The position numbers and the translations under genes are program-made. Positions 21,684 through 32,785 of a DNA stretch of 64,000 bases are shown here, piece by piece. The number at the start of each line of letters is the position of its first letter. The first letter of the stretch is position 1. Source of the stretch: Fragilariopsis cylindrus CCMP1102 (taxonomy: Eukaryota; Bacillariophyta; Bacillariophyceae; Bacillariales; Bacillariaceae). The stretch covers positions 558,001 through 622,000 of the forward strand of contig FMBT01000299.1 of NCBI GenBank assembly GCA_900095095.1, given 5' to 3'. The notes below the pieces were generated by a model, which was given only the letters and a program-made list of their open reading frames with translations, was not told the DNA's origin and did no database searches.

Positions 21684-23590
21684 ATGAGCAACGATGAAGA
21701 TGACGTCGAATGGCCGAGAGAAGTGGCAGAAAGGGTTAAGCTTATTTTACGAAATCCGGAAGAGCCCCAACCTGAAAGAGAATGTTTTTTTCGTTTTATA
21801 AAGAATCAACGACTTCTCACTGTCGTCTCTGGAAGTAGTGATGCAGAAGAAAATACGGTTGATATTATTGACCCAAATGATATTGTAGGTGTTAATGTAG
21901 AAATTGAACTGGCATCTACTGGCATATCGGAACCGAGATCTCTTACCTCTTCTCTCAATAGGAACGACGACAGCAACCAAAACAATGAACCAGTCTCAGA
22001 AATTCCGGTTGATACTCAAGCTAATGCAATTTTGTCTCTATTCGTTTATCCAAAACCAAATTTGAGCACGAAGGGATATATCCAAACATTTTGTGGTGCG
22101 GAACGAAATAAAACAAAAAATAGTAACAAGGCAATCACGTTTCTGGAAGATAAAGATCGACGACAAGATTGTTCCGATGCATCGAAATCCTCCAAATGTA
22201 TAGGTCAACGCTATTGTCACCATCGTCGCTTCACCGTTGCACCCTCTGAAGACCTTACCGATCTTTCGATATTGGTGAATGCGATTCGAAAACTGTCACA
22301 ACCTAATAAGTTACTAGCAACGTCGCTTGACGAAGAGGAACGCTTGCTTGTCATCGTCAATCCCTGTTCGGGCCAAAAAATGGGTGTTAGCGAGTATGAA
22401 AAGATGTTGCTTCCTATGTTGGAAGAAGCCGGAGTTGCTCATGATTGTTTGATTACGACTCATACAAAACACGCAGAAGAAAGAATGAGGAAACAATGTA
22501 CACCTTCAGATTTCAAAGACGTTTCCAAATATACGGGCATAGTAGTCGTTGGAGGGGACGGTACTATACATGAAATAATGCAGGGTATCCACCAAAGAGA
22601 CGACAGAGACAAAATTCTAGAAAGTATCAAATTGGGCATGATCGGAGCTGGAACATCCAATGGTTTTTCTGCGAGCTTGGCCCATGCCAGTAAGGTAGGT
22701 ACAGTATATACAGAAGCATAGCACAGAACAAATGCCCTTTCTTTCGGATTTACTTACTGACGTCCTATACTTTTTCGACCACATAATATTGTTGTGCTCC
22801 GTAGGAAAATATGTCGCCCTTGGACTCCGCCTTCGTGATTGTCAAAGGGATGTCTTCCTGGATCGATCTCTCAAGATACGACACCAAATCTTCCTCATAC
22901 ACATCCTTTCTAACCTTCAGTTGGGCTATGATAGCAGATATTGATATTGAATCAGAATGTATTCGCTGGGCGGGTTTCCTTCGAATGGACATATGGGGGG
23001 TTGTAAGGGTGTTATTTCTTCGGAAATATCGTGCAAAGTTCTCCTATCTCCCTCCTACCGAAGACAAAAAGACAGTAATACTGCCTCCATTAAGTACACC
23101 CCTATCAGAAAATGAAGGATGGGTCACAGTAGAGGATGACTTTGTTCTATTTTGGGTATCTCAAGTAACCCATGCTGGGGAGCAAATGTTCCAATCTCCT
23201 TCATGCAAGATGAACGATGGAGTTTTCCAAATTTTCGTTGTACGGTAAGTCAAAAAGATGAGGAAACGATACAACTCATATGCGTATTGAATCGTTTGAG
23301 AGCAAATTGCAAATTGAATTGCTCATATAATCTTCTGCTATTTTGACGACTTTTTTTGTAGTGGAAATGTTTCAAGACTGCGATTAGCCCTGATCCTTTT
23401 GGCTATGGAACACGGTGGCCACGTTGGGATGAACGGAGTGGAATTCATACAATGCTCTGCCTATCGTCTAGAACCCATAACTCAGGGCTCATACAATGAC
23501 CTTGATGGTGAAGTCATTGAGTCTGGTCCTATTCAAGCATCAGTTTTGCCGTCTTCCATTCAAGCTTATAGCAATCCGCAGTATGATTGA
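21684..23590 (+). CDS. Sphingosine kinase / diacylglycerol-kinase-family lipid kinase
   Basis: Predicted kinase phosphorylating a long-chain base to sphingosine-1-phosphate-like lipids. Three exons, 21684-22694, 22805-23244 and 23362-23590, join in phase to 559 residues. After a divergent N-terminal 215 residues (acidic, possibly regulatory), the catalytic core begins LLVIVNPCSGQKMG. Then come ITTHTKHAEE, the nucleotide-binding GIVVVGGDGTIHEIMQGI (about residues 285-305) and GMIGAGTSNGFSAS. Exon 2 supplies DSAFVIVKG, the sphingosine-kinase-type SWAMIADIDIESECIRWAG and LRMDIWGVVR. Exon 3 gives LLAMEHGGHVGMNGVEFIQC, near the end of the beta-sandwich domain. The length and the IADIDIES motif favour sphingosine kinase over bacterial YegS or DGK. 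Confidence 0.88.
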
Positions 23591-24408
23591 CTTTTGCAAA
23601 GCTATATCAAGACATCAATCTAAGAAGTTGCAGTAGACGATGAAGGAGACTTTTTCCCTTTTGTTCTTTATGAGCCTACTAGAATCTTGCCAATTTTGAA
23701 ATGCATAATATAATGTGCATAGTATCCTGCAATATAGAGAATATTTGATACTGTCACTATTTTTTAATGTTAGTATTATTAGTACAGGCCGTTCTTACCT
23801 CCCAGAAAAAAAGTGGCTCGTCCTTACATAAAGGATCATCAATACGGATTGTAATTTTTATTTCTGTACCAACATGTATGTGCACGTTTGTACTTGCAAA
23901 ATCACATTTCATATACCTGCACCTATATCATATAATCTTTACATGAAAATCCACTGATAATGGACTTCTTCTAATGATGCTCTACTAGTAATAGAATGAT
24001 ATTAATAATATTGAATAGAAAAAGATTCTGTAACAATAAAATTTAAAAAAATACTATTTTTAAAAATAAAACAATTACAAGTTTTTTTCATTTGTGCGCG
24101 ACGGTCGACGCAAGACATACAGAAGTAAATTGAGCAGCATCACTCGTTTTCTACCGCCAAAAGCACGTATTCGCGTTTGAACAATGAATTTACAGAATGC
24201 GGCCGAGTAAAACTAACAAAAGGGACTTTCTTGCACAACTACGACAATGAACATCCAGTTTATACAATAACATTTCGTCACCCTCTTTTATACTAATACC
24301 AATCCACCAAAATTATCTTCTTGTTTCCATTGATAGAAGAAGATAGGTCACAATACCTTAAAAGCAGCTATAATAATATATATATATCAATCTTACTAAG
24401 AAAAAAAT
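23591..24408. other. Intergenic region, AT-rich
   Basis: 818 bp between two plus-strand genes. The first 150 bases are likely the lipid-kinase 3' UTR and the last 100 the eIF3f leader, with a TATATATATA run at about 24378. Nothing else is recognisable. Confidence 0.35.
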
Positions 24409-25547
24409 ATGACTACCATTAACTCCACGACGTCCCTGTCCTCGCCAGCCCTTGTGATGGAAGAAGGTGCTGACATTGTCACCCAAGTAATTGTTCATCC
24501 ATTAGTAATGTTGCATGTTTTGGATCATCATACCAGACGGCAGGAAGCTTCTGGCAGAGTGATTGGTACCTTGTTAGGTAGAAGAGATGGGAAAAAGGTA
24601 AGAAACGACACAAAACAAAATCAAAAACACACAGTGTTACATACGGTAACACGAGCTAATGACATATATTACTTCTGATTGGAGGGATATTGTAGTTCGC
24701 TCTTTTCCATTTTCCGTTGTTAGAATCAATCGTATACTTAATTTAGTTTTCCATCTTTTTGATTTATCGTGTGATGGTTTGTCGTTGCTACTAAATACCA
24801 AAAACAAATTAGGTTGAGGTAACAAATTGCTTTGCCGTACCTCACGCCGAACGAGGCGATGAAGTTGCAATTGGAAAGGACTTCAACAAACAGATGCTGG
24901 CATTGCATCTTCGCGCCAATAGAAAAGAAACAGTTGTGGGATGGTATGCCTCGGCTGCATTGGGAGACGAAGATAATGAGGAAGTTCCGGATTTGATTGC
25001 TAATACATCATCGTTAATTCATGAATTTTATGCGGAAGAGTCTGATGAGGGTGATCCCGTTCATCTTGTTGTTGACACAAGACTCATAGAGGATGCTATT
25101 ACAGCCAGAGTGTACCGAAGCACACCGGTTGTGGTTCAAGGAGAACCAATGGCTAATATGTTTCATGAATTGCGTTTGACTCTGAAAAATTCCGAACCGG
25201 AAACACTCGCTTTACATCGGATGGTGGCAGACAGCAAAGGAAAGAAGGACAGCGAAGAATTAGTAGAGCAAGAACCTTTATTGGTATCTATGGAAAAGTT
25301 GTTCAATCTGTTGGAGACTGCGTCGGATTATGTTGATGCAGTAATTGATGGAAAGATCTCACCGGATGCCGAAGTAGGTCGTAAAGTCGCAGATACCTTA
25401 GCTACGGTTCCACGTATTCGTCCCGAAGTATTTGACAAGCTATTTAACGACTCGCTACAAGATTTACTCATGGTGACATACCTTTCAAATATTACACAAA
25501 CGCAACTTTCTATTGCTGAGAAGCTTAATGCGAGCTTGGGAGCCTAA
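24409..25547 (+). CDS. EIF3F: Translation initiation factor eIF3 subunit F
   Basis: MPN-domain subunit of the eIF3 complex, which scaffolds the 40S pre-initiation complex. Exons 24409-24597 and 24813-25547 join in phase 0 to 307 residues. Motifs match eIF3f: VIVHPLVMLHVLDHHTRR, GRVIGTLLGRRDGKK, VEVTNCFAVPHAERGDEVAI, VVGWYASA, SLIHEFYAEE and PVHLVVDTRL, then a C-terminal helical region with ETASDYVDAVIDGKI and LMVTYLSNITQTQLSIAEKL. The HxH metal-binding pair of active JAMM proteases is absent (GWYASAA), so it is a non-catalytic MPN protein as expected. The N-terminus lacks the long Pro/Ala extension of the human protein. Confidence 0.94.
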
Positions 25548-25769
25548 TGTATATATTTAATATTATAGATTATTCATTAAAATTTAATGATGAATTGTGA
25601 TATCCGTAATAAGATTATTGTCAAAACACGCTCTTATCCCAGCTTATTCTTATCTCTTGTCGTGCTGAAATATGCGTAGTGTGTATATGTGTACAACAAC
25701 TAGAATAAAGAATGTTCAAGTTTTTCCTCATCTCAACTACTTCCTACAGATAGAATTTTGATTATTTTT

Positions 25770-26999
25770 CTAAATAATCGTTTTTGAAGACTGTGCATGG
25801 GCAGCAACTTGATTCACATCCCCTTGAATTGAAGACACTAATTGAAAGTTGCCCTGGAAATCACTCTTCCACATTTGTACTACCCCGCGATCACCACTAC
25901 ATGCTAGTACGGTCCCGGTGACGTTCCATTGACATCTCCAAGCGTTACTAACTTGAATTGTCTGTGTTGCCTCAAGCTCTAGCGTATCCCCATCCCCATC
26001 ACTTCCTCGAGATAGCTTAAAAATGCGCAACTGCTTTCCTTCAGCAGAAGCAATGTAGTGGTATCGCCGCCCAACATTGGGTGCCCATGCTACGTCCAAT
26101 ACCTCTCCAACAGGAGGTGGTGGTAATACAATAATGGAATTCCATAGACGAGAGGTTTCGCTATAACGAAAAACAATTGGATGAGCCCCACCGACAACAA
26201 GCGTAGGTGGTTCAAATCGACCTGTCGACCAACTCAAACACGTTACTCCAAGTCCATCGCCAAAACATTGGAGGGTGGAGGCATTAGCCCATTGCGCAAG
26301 ATTCATTACATCAACGGCTGTTTTATGCAAAAATAATATGAATTATGTGTGTAAGAAAACATGAAGATTTTTACTTTATTTTTCGTATCAACATCTATTA
26401 TTTGATTTCGCTGGCTTACCTTCGTATATTCGAACACATCTGTTTTATTTAATTGATACAAGAAAAAATTTAAAAATGCAATAATAATATTAGAAATTTC
26501 AATTAGAGCGACGGTTGTCTAAAATCTTAAACACCAATCAATCAATCAGTCAATGCCCGAGTTTAACTTACCCATCTGCAGATCCAGTTGCTAATTTTAA
26601 TCCCCAATGTCTTGGTGCAAATTCCACACATGCTACAGCCTTTCGTGCTTCGGTGAGTTGGGCCTTCGCTGTCCAACGAGATGCGACAGAGTTTGCATTA
26701 GTTTTTTCCTCGAATATTGTTGCCTGATGGTCCGAACCGCATGTTGCGATAAGACTACCAAATTCTGGATGGCCCCAACTAAGCATACTAACACTACCTC
26801 TATGAGCTTGCCATTCACCGACCAATGTCCATTCTCCCAAATCAGTCAAGTCCCACACTCTAACAAAACGATCACCAGAACACGTTGCCATTCGACGGCC
26901 ATAAATATCGAATGCGCAACCATGAATGTAATCTTGATGCATCGAAGAAATAACTTGCGTCGACGACGACGCGTTTGTGTTATCAGCACTAGGAGGCAT
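25770..26999 (-). CDS. SEH1: Nucleoporin Seh1 (WD40 propeller) with a 20-nt exon
   Basis: Scaffold component of the nuclear-pore Y complex and of the SEA/GATOR2 complex. Exon 1 is 26999-26572, exon 2 is a micro-exon of 20 nt (26439-26420, flanked by cag and GTAAGC), and exon 3 is 26317-25770; phases 2 and 1 match, giving 331 residues. The micro-exon supplies VRIYE, exactly the strand that joins LKLATGSADG to AVDVMNLAQW, the Seh1 signature. Other blades: QDYIHGCAFDIYGRRMATCS, FVRVWDL, GSVSMLSWGHPEFGSLIATC, CVEFAPRHWGLKLATGS, GVTCLSWSTGRFEPPTLVVG, VLDVAWAPNVGRRYHYIASA and VVQMWKSDFQGNFQLVSSIQ. Convergent with eIF3f. Confidence 0.94.
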
Positions 27000-27911
27000 T
27001 TTATAATCGTTTGATATCTAAGTTGTGTTTGTCTTTTTCTTTTCTCTTATTCCAACATCCAACATCCGTCATATGTTATTTATTCTAATCAATTGTGTAG
27101 GATTGTCTAGCAAGAAAAGAGAAATCTCCCTTTTTATTTCAAATTACATTATTTCCTCGGATCGCGTCGTATTAATAATAAGGGAACGAAATTGAAAATT
27201 GAAAATAATTTACCATCTCCCCCGATTCTAATATATTGTATGCATTTATCCTTTATCCACTATCTTATTAACACCGTTGATAGCCTAGCTCTAAAGCAAA
27301 AGTACTAACGCTATTGACTATGACCATGACTATAGAGTTTGCATTACTGTAACAACACGAAGCGATAGCAAGGCAGGCGCATAGGCAACGAAAACTGTCA
27401 AGAGCAGCGATATCCAATAGCAGAAACTACTCTAAAGGAAACAACAGAAGTACAACTGTAGTTGAAGTCGACCAAAATTAATATTATGATTTTCTCCCTC
27501 TTATACTTTTCGTATGCAGTATATTCAATATCCCAGCATGCACCACGCAACATTATTAAAATAGAGTATACAAGTGAAATTTTGGGTTTGCCAGCCAGTA
27601 GAGTATTGTACAAATAGAGGTAATATTATTGCTCTTAACTAAGGATTCGATATACTTTTTCTCTTTGTATGAGTGTGTGTGTGTGTGTGATAAGTGTCGT
27701 CCGTGCTCGAATGAAATTGATTTGTTCGATGTAAATAAGATTTTTCCTCTAAAGTTACAAAAGGCAGTTATGATTCGTTTTAAAATCACGTCTCACTACT
27801 GTAGAAAGAAAGCCATCATGATAGAAAAGGGAAATAATGATGAGTTGTATGTCCATAATCTACACGTCAGTCCTATCATAAAAATTAGGATTCAATTAAA
27901 AATTGTACCAG
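27000..27911. other. Intergenic region between two minus-strand genes
   Basis: Upstream region of SEH1 and 3' flank of the SNARE gene. It contains a short GT repeat near 27673-27689. Short ORFs on both strands have no coding character or recognisable homology. Confidence 0.35.
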
Positions 27912-28862
27912 TCAGTCATCTACAAAACTCACCGTTGCAAATTTATAAATTACAGCTCCAAATCCAATAGCCAAAACAATGCACATAATGTCGATCATTA
28001 CTTTATCTCCAGCCCGTCCAACCTCCTCAAGAGTTTCTTTCATTCTAGAGTTTACAGTGGTCATTCTTTCGAGATTCTTATCAAGTTTTTTGTCTACCTG
28101 ATCCAACATTTGAGATTGAAGACGAACCTCCTCTCCTTGCTGTTGAGCAATCTCGGCCAGATCTAGGATTCCCTCACCGATCTCATCAAGCTGTAGATCA
28201 AAATCGGCATCACGTTCCTCGAGCTGCAACATTTGTTGCTTTTGATCACCTGTCAGTGCAGTACCACCACCCGTTCCACCCCAAGAGGGTTTGCCACCAG
28301 ATTTACCAGCCGATGGATCATATGACAATGCCTTTGTGTTTAGGGCAGTAGCGGCATCAGGAACGCGACTACGAGCGTATCCTTTCATTTGTGCATCCTT
28401 CACTTTTTCAATCTCAGCGTACAATCGTTTGACTAGTTCAGATTGGACCTCAAGTTCCTCTGGAGTAAATTTGCTTTTCTTTTTTCGTGCTTCTTTCTTA
28501 TAAATCGCTTCCAATTCTCTCCATTCGTCCGTAGCCTGTCGGACCTGTTCGCGGGTTTCCGCTTGCATTTTGATAATATCTTTTGCATTGTTTCCTCCAT
28601 ATCCTGCTCCTTCTAATGCCTTCGTATCCTTTAACAATTGGTGTATTGACCGTAATCGATCTACGATTTTCGATTTTAGTTCCAAAAATTTCGATCCCTT
28701 CTTCTCCGATTTTTTGGTTGTCCCCATTTTGGAAACATTTTCTGCCTTTTCACGCTTCTCATTTTCAGAAGTTTTGGGCTTAGCTCCGATATCTTCTTGA
28801 ATCGAATATAGTTTTGTAAGTAGATCTGTGATCTCCTCGTCTTCTCTATTTGCTGCTCCCAT
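27912..28862 (-). CDS. Qc-SNARE, SYP7-like syntaxin
   Basis: Tail-anchored membrane-fusion protein of 316 residues. The N-terminal helical region (ITDLLTKLYSIQEDI, SKFLELKSKIVDRLRSIHQL, EWRELEAIYKKEARKKKSKF) resembles the plant and algal SYP7 group. A glycine/proline linker precedes the SNARE motif at about residues 218-285 (ERDADFDLQLDEIGEGI, LDLAEIAQQQGEEVRLQSQM, LDQVDKKLDKNL), with Q in the central ionic layer. A C-terminal anchor follows (IMCIVLAIGFGAVIYKFA). The last codons read ACG GTG AGT TTT GTA, which could also be a GTGAGT donor; the tail would then end right after KFAT if the tttctacag near 27801 is its acceptor, because a TAG follows. SYP7 proteins act at the ER and plasma membrane. 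Confidence 0.87.
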   Translation of the reverse strand: MGAANREDEEITDLLTKLYSIQEDIGAKPKTSENEKREKAENVSKMGTTKKSEKKGSKFLELKSKIVDRLRSIHQLLKDTKALEGAGYGGNNAKDIIKMQAETREQVRQATDEWRELEAIYKKEARKKKSKFTPEELEVQSELVKRLYAEIEKVKDAQMKGYARSRVPDAATALNTKALSYDPSAGKSGGKPSWGGTGGGTALTGDQKQQMLQLEERDADFDLQLDEIGEGILDLAEIAQQQGEEVRLQSQMLDQVDKKLDKNLERMTTVNSRMKETLEEVGRAGDKVMIDIMCIVLAIGFGAVIYKFATVSFVDD

Positions 28863-30611
28863 TTTATTAAGCGTTTCTGATTTGTTGTCCTATTCTGTTC
28901 GATGTGCTCGATATGTTCGATTGTTCGTCGTCTAGTAGCTAAGCAGTAGATAATGTTTCCCTTATTCAAATACAGCTACCGTTTCTATGTTGCTGGCTTA
29001 AAAGCAAAAAGATTGGATAAAAGTTACAGGTACAGATGACAATGAAAAAGGCGATTGATTTCGATACAAGTACTTATGAAAATTACTGTAAGTTACTTTT
29101 ACACTTTTACTACTAGTAACTTTTAGAGAAAGAAAAGAAAATGTAATGTAAATGAATACAGTAATGAAACATGCCATACATAATGCTTCATCGTGTGTCG
29201 AGTGCGATGACCGTAACCTGAAACCTAACAAACTCTAGAAGCTAACTCATATTTATATACTCAAAATTCGCTTTAACTTGTTATCTTGCACAAGAATAGA
29301 ACGCGAGCCGATGAGGTTTTACCGATGGACGCGTATTTGCTGATTGCAAACTAACAAGCTTAACTGACATGTGCGAAAGCGCACGTCGAATATTTGCCAC
29401 CCCTTGCGGGTTATCTTTTGTTAGGTTGTGGGATCAAGTCCCTGTATTGGCAGATGCAATGTTGTATTTTGATTTTATTTTATCTCAACAAGTCAAGTAG
29501 TGTATATGCTGATATCCTATTCTATATATAGGACAATATATATGTATTTTATTTATATATATAATAAGAGCAGTACAGTATTCTTTGCTCCTTCCTTACT
29601 TACTAACTTAAAGAGGATAAAAAGGCACTATTTGCCACTAAGTAAGAGGTAGGTGTGTATAATATTATGTTGAAAAAATATTGGGCTGTTGCTGGTAGAA
29701 AAAGAAAAAGTAGTTAGTAGTTAGTAGTTAGTAGTAGATATGTTGCAGTTTTGGATAACTTTTTTACAATGGGTTCATGCGCTGAATAAAAAGAATGAAG
29801 GAAAAATCACCATTAAAAAAGTTAAGTTACAATTTACAAGTGAGATAGATGTGTCCACTGTTTGGTATTAAATCCTGAAAGTTGCTGTGCATGTCAAATC
29901 CATTACTGACATTAAATGGTTGTTCTTGTTGAATGAGTGGAGCTATTTGTAGTTTCAATATCTATATGAGCAGAAATGAATATATCTGACTATCGTTCCA
30001 TCATTATAGCCCTGGACAAAAAATAATATCCATATAATATTTGGATTTTTTCTCAGTTTTTTCTAGGGCTGATACTCACATGTATGCGTCACAGAAAAAT
30101 CTAAATGTGAAGGTAGAATACACCCTAATCATCTGTGCTGTTTATTTATCAAATTATACAAACATAACATAATAATATGAAGTACACAGTAAATGTTTTC
30201 ATTTAAAAAAGGAGAGGTTCTTCTCAAAATAACAATGTTCACTTGGTGCGTGTGTAGCAGCCTGATAAAAGAGTAACATACCACAAGGAAACACAGTATC
30301 GAACACTCATTGATGAAAACAACATACCTCTCCCATCTGAATTTGAATACGGAAGTAACTCTTCATCATAATACAGCAACAATCATAGCATTGTGCTGTT
30401 GATATTATATTGTTGATAGCTATAAACTGGAAAGAATGAGGTCAATGATTGCAAATCATACACATGACTAGATTTGTTTGTATATATTGATAATATATCT
30501 ATCTATCAAGTAGATGAACATTGATCGTACTAAGTAGTATTATATTTACTACATGATTCAGGTAATGAATTGTGTGATATTTTTGTTTTGTTATAAAATA
30601 ACATATAAGAC
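28863..30611. other. 1.75-kb gene-poor stretch
   Basis: Leader of the SNARE gene up to about 28980, then about 1.6 kb with no convincing ORF, ending in the HAD gene's 3' flank. It contains TATATATA blocks near 29525-29565, a TAGTAGT-type repeat at 29710-29740 and a tRNA-T-arm-like but unfolded segment near 29424-29443. A noncoding RNA or a fast-evolving gene could hide here, but I see no specific evidence. Confidence 0.35.
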
Positions 30612-31757
30612 TTATATTGGATTACTGTTATCACAGCTTTCTAGAATATTTCTTATAGCATCTGGTAACTCAGATAGTGATCGAATTGATGCAGCCATTT
30701 TGGATTTACCTTGCTGTATTAGCTCAGCCCTTTTTTCGATTTCATCCTTTGTTGCTGTCGACCAGTTGGGTATGTTTTTGTTGGTATCAGTTAGTCTTGA
30801 TACAACATCAGTAAAGTCATCATCACTTTCGTCTAAACACATCCATATAGCCTTTGCACCACAATCTGCACTTGCACCGACATCATTTGCAACACAATCT
30901 CCCACATGGCACCAAACCCCTTCATTATTTTCATTGAGTCGATTTTCATCATCACTTGATAGACGTAACTCGTGTTCCTTCAAAGCTTTTTGATAAATGA
31001 AAGGATGAGGCTTTCGATGCGGAAAAATATCTTCATCTTCTCTAATTATTCTAAAATCGAAGTAGGGTGCTAATGTATTCGTCATTTCTAGAGGATCACC
31101 TACTCCGTTAGTGATTGCAGCGAAGCACGTGTTAGGAAACATTTCCTTCAATGTACGCAAAGTATCGATAGCGTCTGGGAAGAGATATCGTTCGGCTGAA
31201 ATGTGTCTTTCTCGCACCCATGAAGTGTAACAGTCTTCTACAATACTATCCATATGCTGACTAATATCGAACTGGTGGTGCTTATTCTGATTTTGGAATG
31301 CCATACTTATTTCAAAAGTCTGACGAATAGCAGATTTTCGAAGATCGCGATACGTTATGGATCGTCCATTACGAGCTTTTCGAATAGAGATGGTATTTTC
31401 CAAAAAGACATCCAGCGTTATATCATGACAACCTCTATCTATCATGGTTTTAATCATTGCATTGTTGGCGTCCCGTACCACATCTCCAATGGAAAATAGA
31501 GTATCATCCAAATCAAACGACAAAAGACGCAACTCCTGTGATACTTCCTGTTTTCGTTATTTTTCTTGCTGATTATTATTCTGATCTATCGTTGAAAACA
31601 GCAGACTTCGCGGCTTCATTTGTATATGAATCTTCTGCGGTGGTGGTACGACAAAGCTGTATGACTTGAGTATTAACACTTGTAGTAAACCAATCGACAC
31701 GAATGATAAAATCATCATCCGCCATTCAGTAGTACTTCGTTTTTTTCGCATCATCAT
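30612..31757 (-). CDS. HAD-superfamily hydrolase with putative targeting leader and in-frame TAA
   Basis: Predicted haloacid-dehalogenase-fold phosphatase. The catalytic part shows all four motifs: LLSFDLDDTLF, FAAITNGVGDP, the lysine in FPHRKPHPFIYQKAL, and CHVGDCVANDVGASADCGAK. This frame has no ATG before motif I. It continues upstream, still in frame, to an ATG at 31757, encoding a basic start, a hydrophobic segment (MMILSFVSIGLLQVLILK) and a proline/serine-rich stretch, like a signal or plastid-targeting leader. A single TAA (31559-31557) interrupts the frame nine codons before motif I. A weak-donor in-frame intron (for example GTC|GTACCA to aaaacag, 102 nt) could remove it. Starts 22 bp after the stop of the Cox23-like gene on the same strand. 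Substrate unknown; the layout resembles pyrimidine 5'-nucleotidase-type HADs. Confidence 0.75.
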
Positions 31758-31779
31758 CGAAGTCGTAATTTTAAGATTA

Positions 31780-32148
31780 TTACCAGAACCAACCACCGCT
31801 ACTACCTGCTGCTGCATTGGCAGCCTTTCGTTCATCATTTTCCTTTTTGCGACAATCTTTATAGGCTTGGAAAAAATCATTACATGCAGCACGATTCTGA
31901 TAATTCCGTTCGATACAATTGAGAGATGCACTATTCTCTTTGGAACACTTCGTCAAGAATGTTGCAGCCTGCTGATATGGCGGACGATCGTCTTCGTCAG
32001 AAGAATATGGAGCTGGTTTGGGCCGTCCCTTGTTGTGGGTAAGACCAACACCAGGATTCAAATCTTCTGAAATTTTGTCCTTAATTGCTTTGCCGGTGAT
32101 TGGATCAATCTCGTTCTTTATACTACTTTTTGATGGCTGCTCAGGCAT
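31780..32148 (-). CDS. COX23: Twin CX9C (CHCH) protein, Cox23/CHCHD7-like
   Basis: Small protein (122 residues) of the Mia40-imported mitochondrial intermembrane-space class, probably linked to cytochrome c oxidase assembly. Two CX9C helices are explicit: C-SKENSASLN-C and C-NDFFQAYKD-C, joined by IERNYQNRAA, which closely matches the Cox23 pattern CLERNY..R..C..YF..YK.C. The N-terminal 60 residues are polar with an acidic DDRPPYQQAATFL lead-in, and the C-terminus is GGWFW. It lies 22 bp upstream of the HAD gene's ATG, so transcripts are likely to overlap or share processing signals. Confidence 0.87.
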   Translation of the reverse strand: MPEQPSKSSIKNEIDPITGKAIKDKISEDLNPGVGLTHNKGRPKPAPYSSDEDDRPPYQQAATFLTKCSKENSASLNCIERNYQNRAACNDFFQAYKDCRKKENDERKAANAAAGSSGGWFW

Positions 32149-32785
32149 TCTGATGATTTCAATCTAGAGGATACTGTAATTAAATTTTTCACAAGGAAAG
32201 AGGTATGTTTTTTTGTTGGCAGAAGTATGTGCTATCTCTATTCATCGACTCGCTGTTTAGTACTGTGGTTGCTTCGCTTGACGTTTACTGTAGAGATTGG
32301 TTGATATAATGGAAAGATTTTCTGCCGACCTCTCAAACGCTAGCTGCCGATGGCTGACTGACTGACTCAATCGTCCAATAAGGTTACGAATTACGAATTA
32401 CACTACCTTGTACTTTATAAATTACTCTTTTTTTGTACAGTATTTAAGACGGTTATTTGGTATGGAAGTTTTAGAAGTCTGTTAAGTAAAATCTCACATT
32501 ATAATTTTGTTTGATAAGTATTCAAATTTTAGTATAAATACTACGTGTAAACTACCAGAGACTGTTTTTGATGTGCTATCCTACTAGGACTATAATGTAT
32601 CTACTATTTACATACTGTTTATCGTTTATCTAACGAAGTTGAGCAATTCACAATGCACAACTTTGAAGTAACTTCAACCTACAGTACCTTCTTTTAATAT
32701 ATTGTTGTTGGAATTGTGTGGATTTATTGCCAATCTTACGCTGGCGAGGAATTCTTGACCGTACTCTGTCCATTGAGTTTGAATT
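32149..32785. promoter_or_regulatory. Divergent intergenic region (Cox23-like / TAF9)
   Basis: Shared upstream region of a minus and a plus gene, AT-rich, with short GACT direct repeats near 32350. No specific element recognised. Confidence 0.3.

Noticed and set aside
29424-29443. tRNA T-arm-like string (GTGGGATCAAGTCCC)
   Set aside because: No matching acceptor, D or anticodon stems at tRNA spacing could be folded around it.
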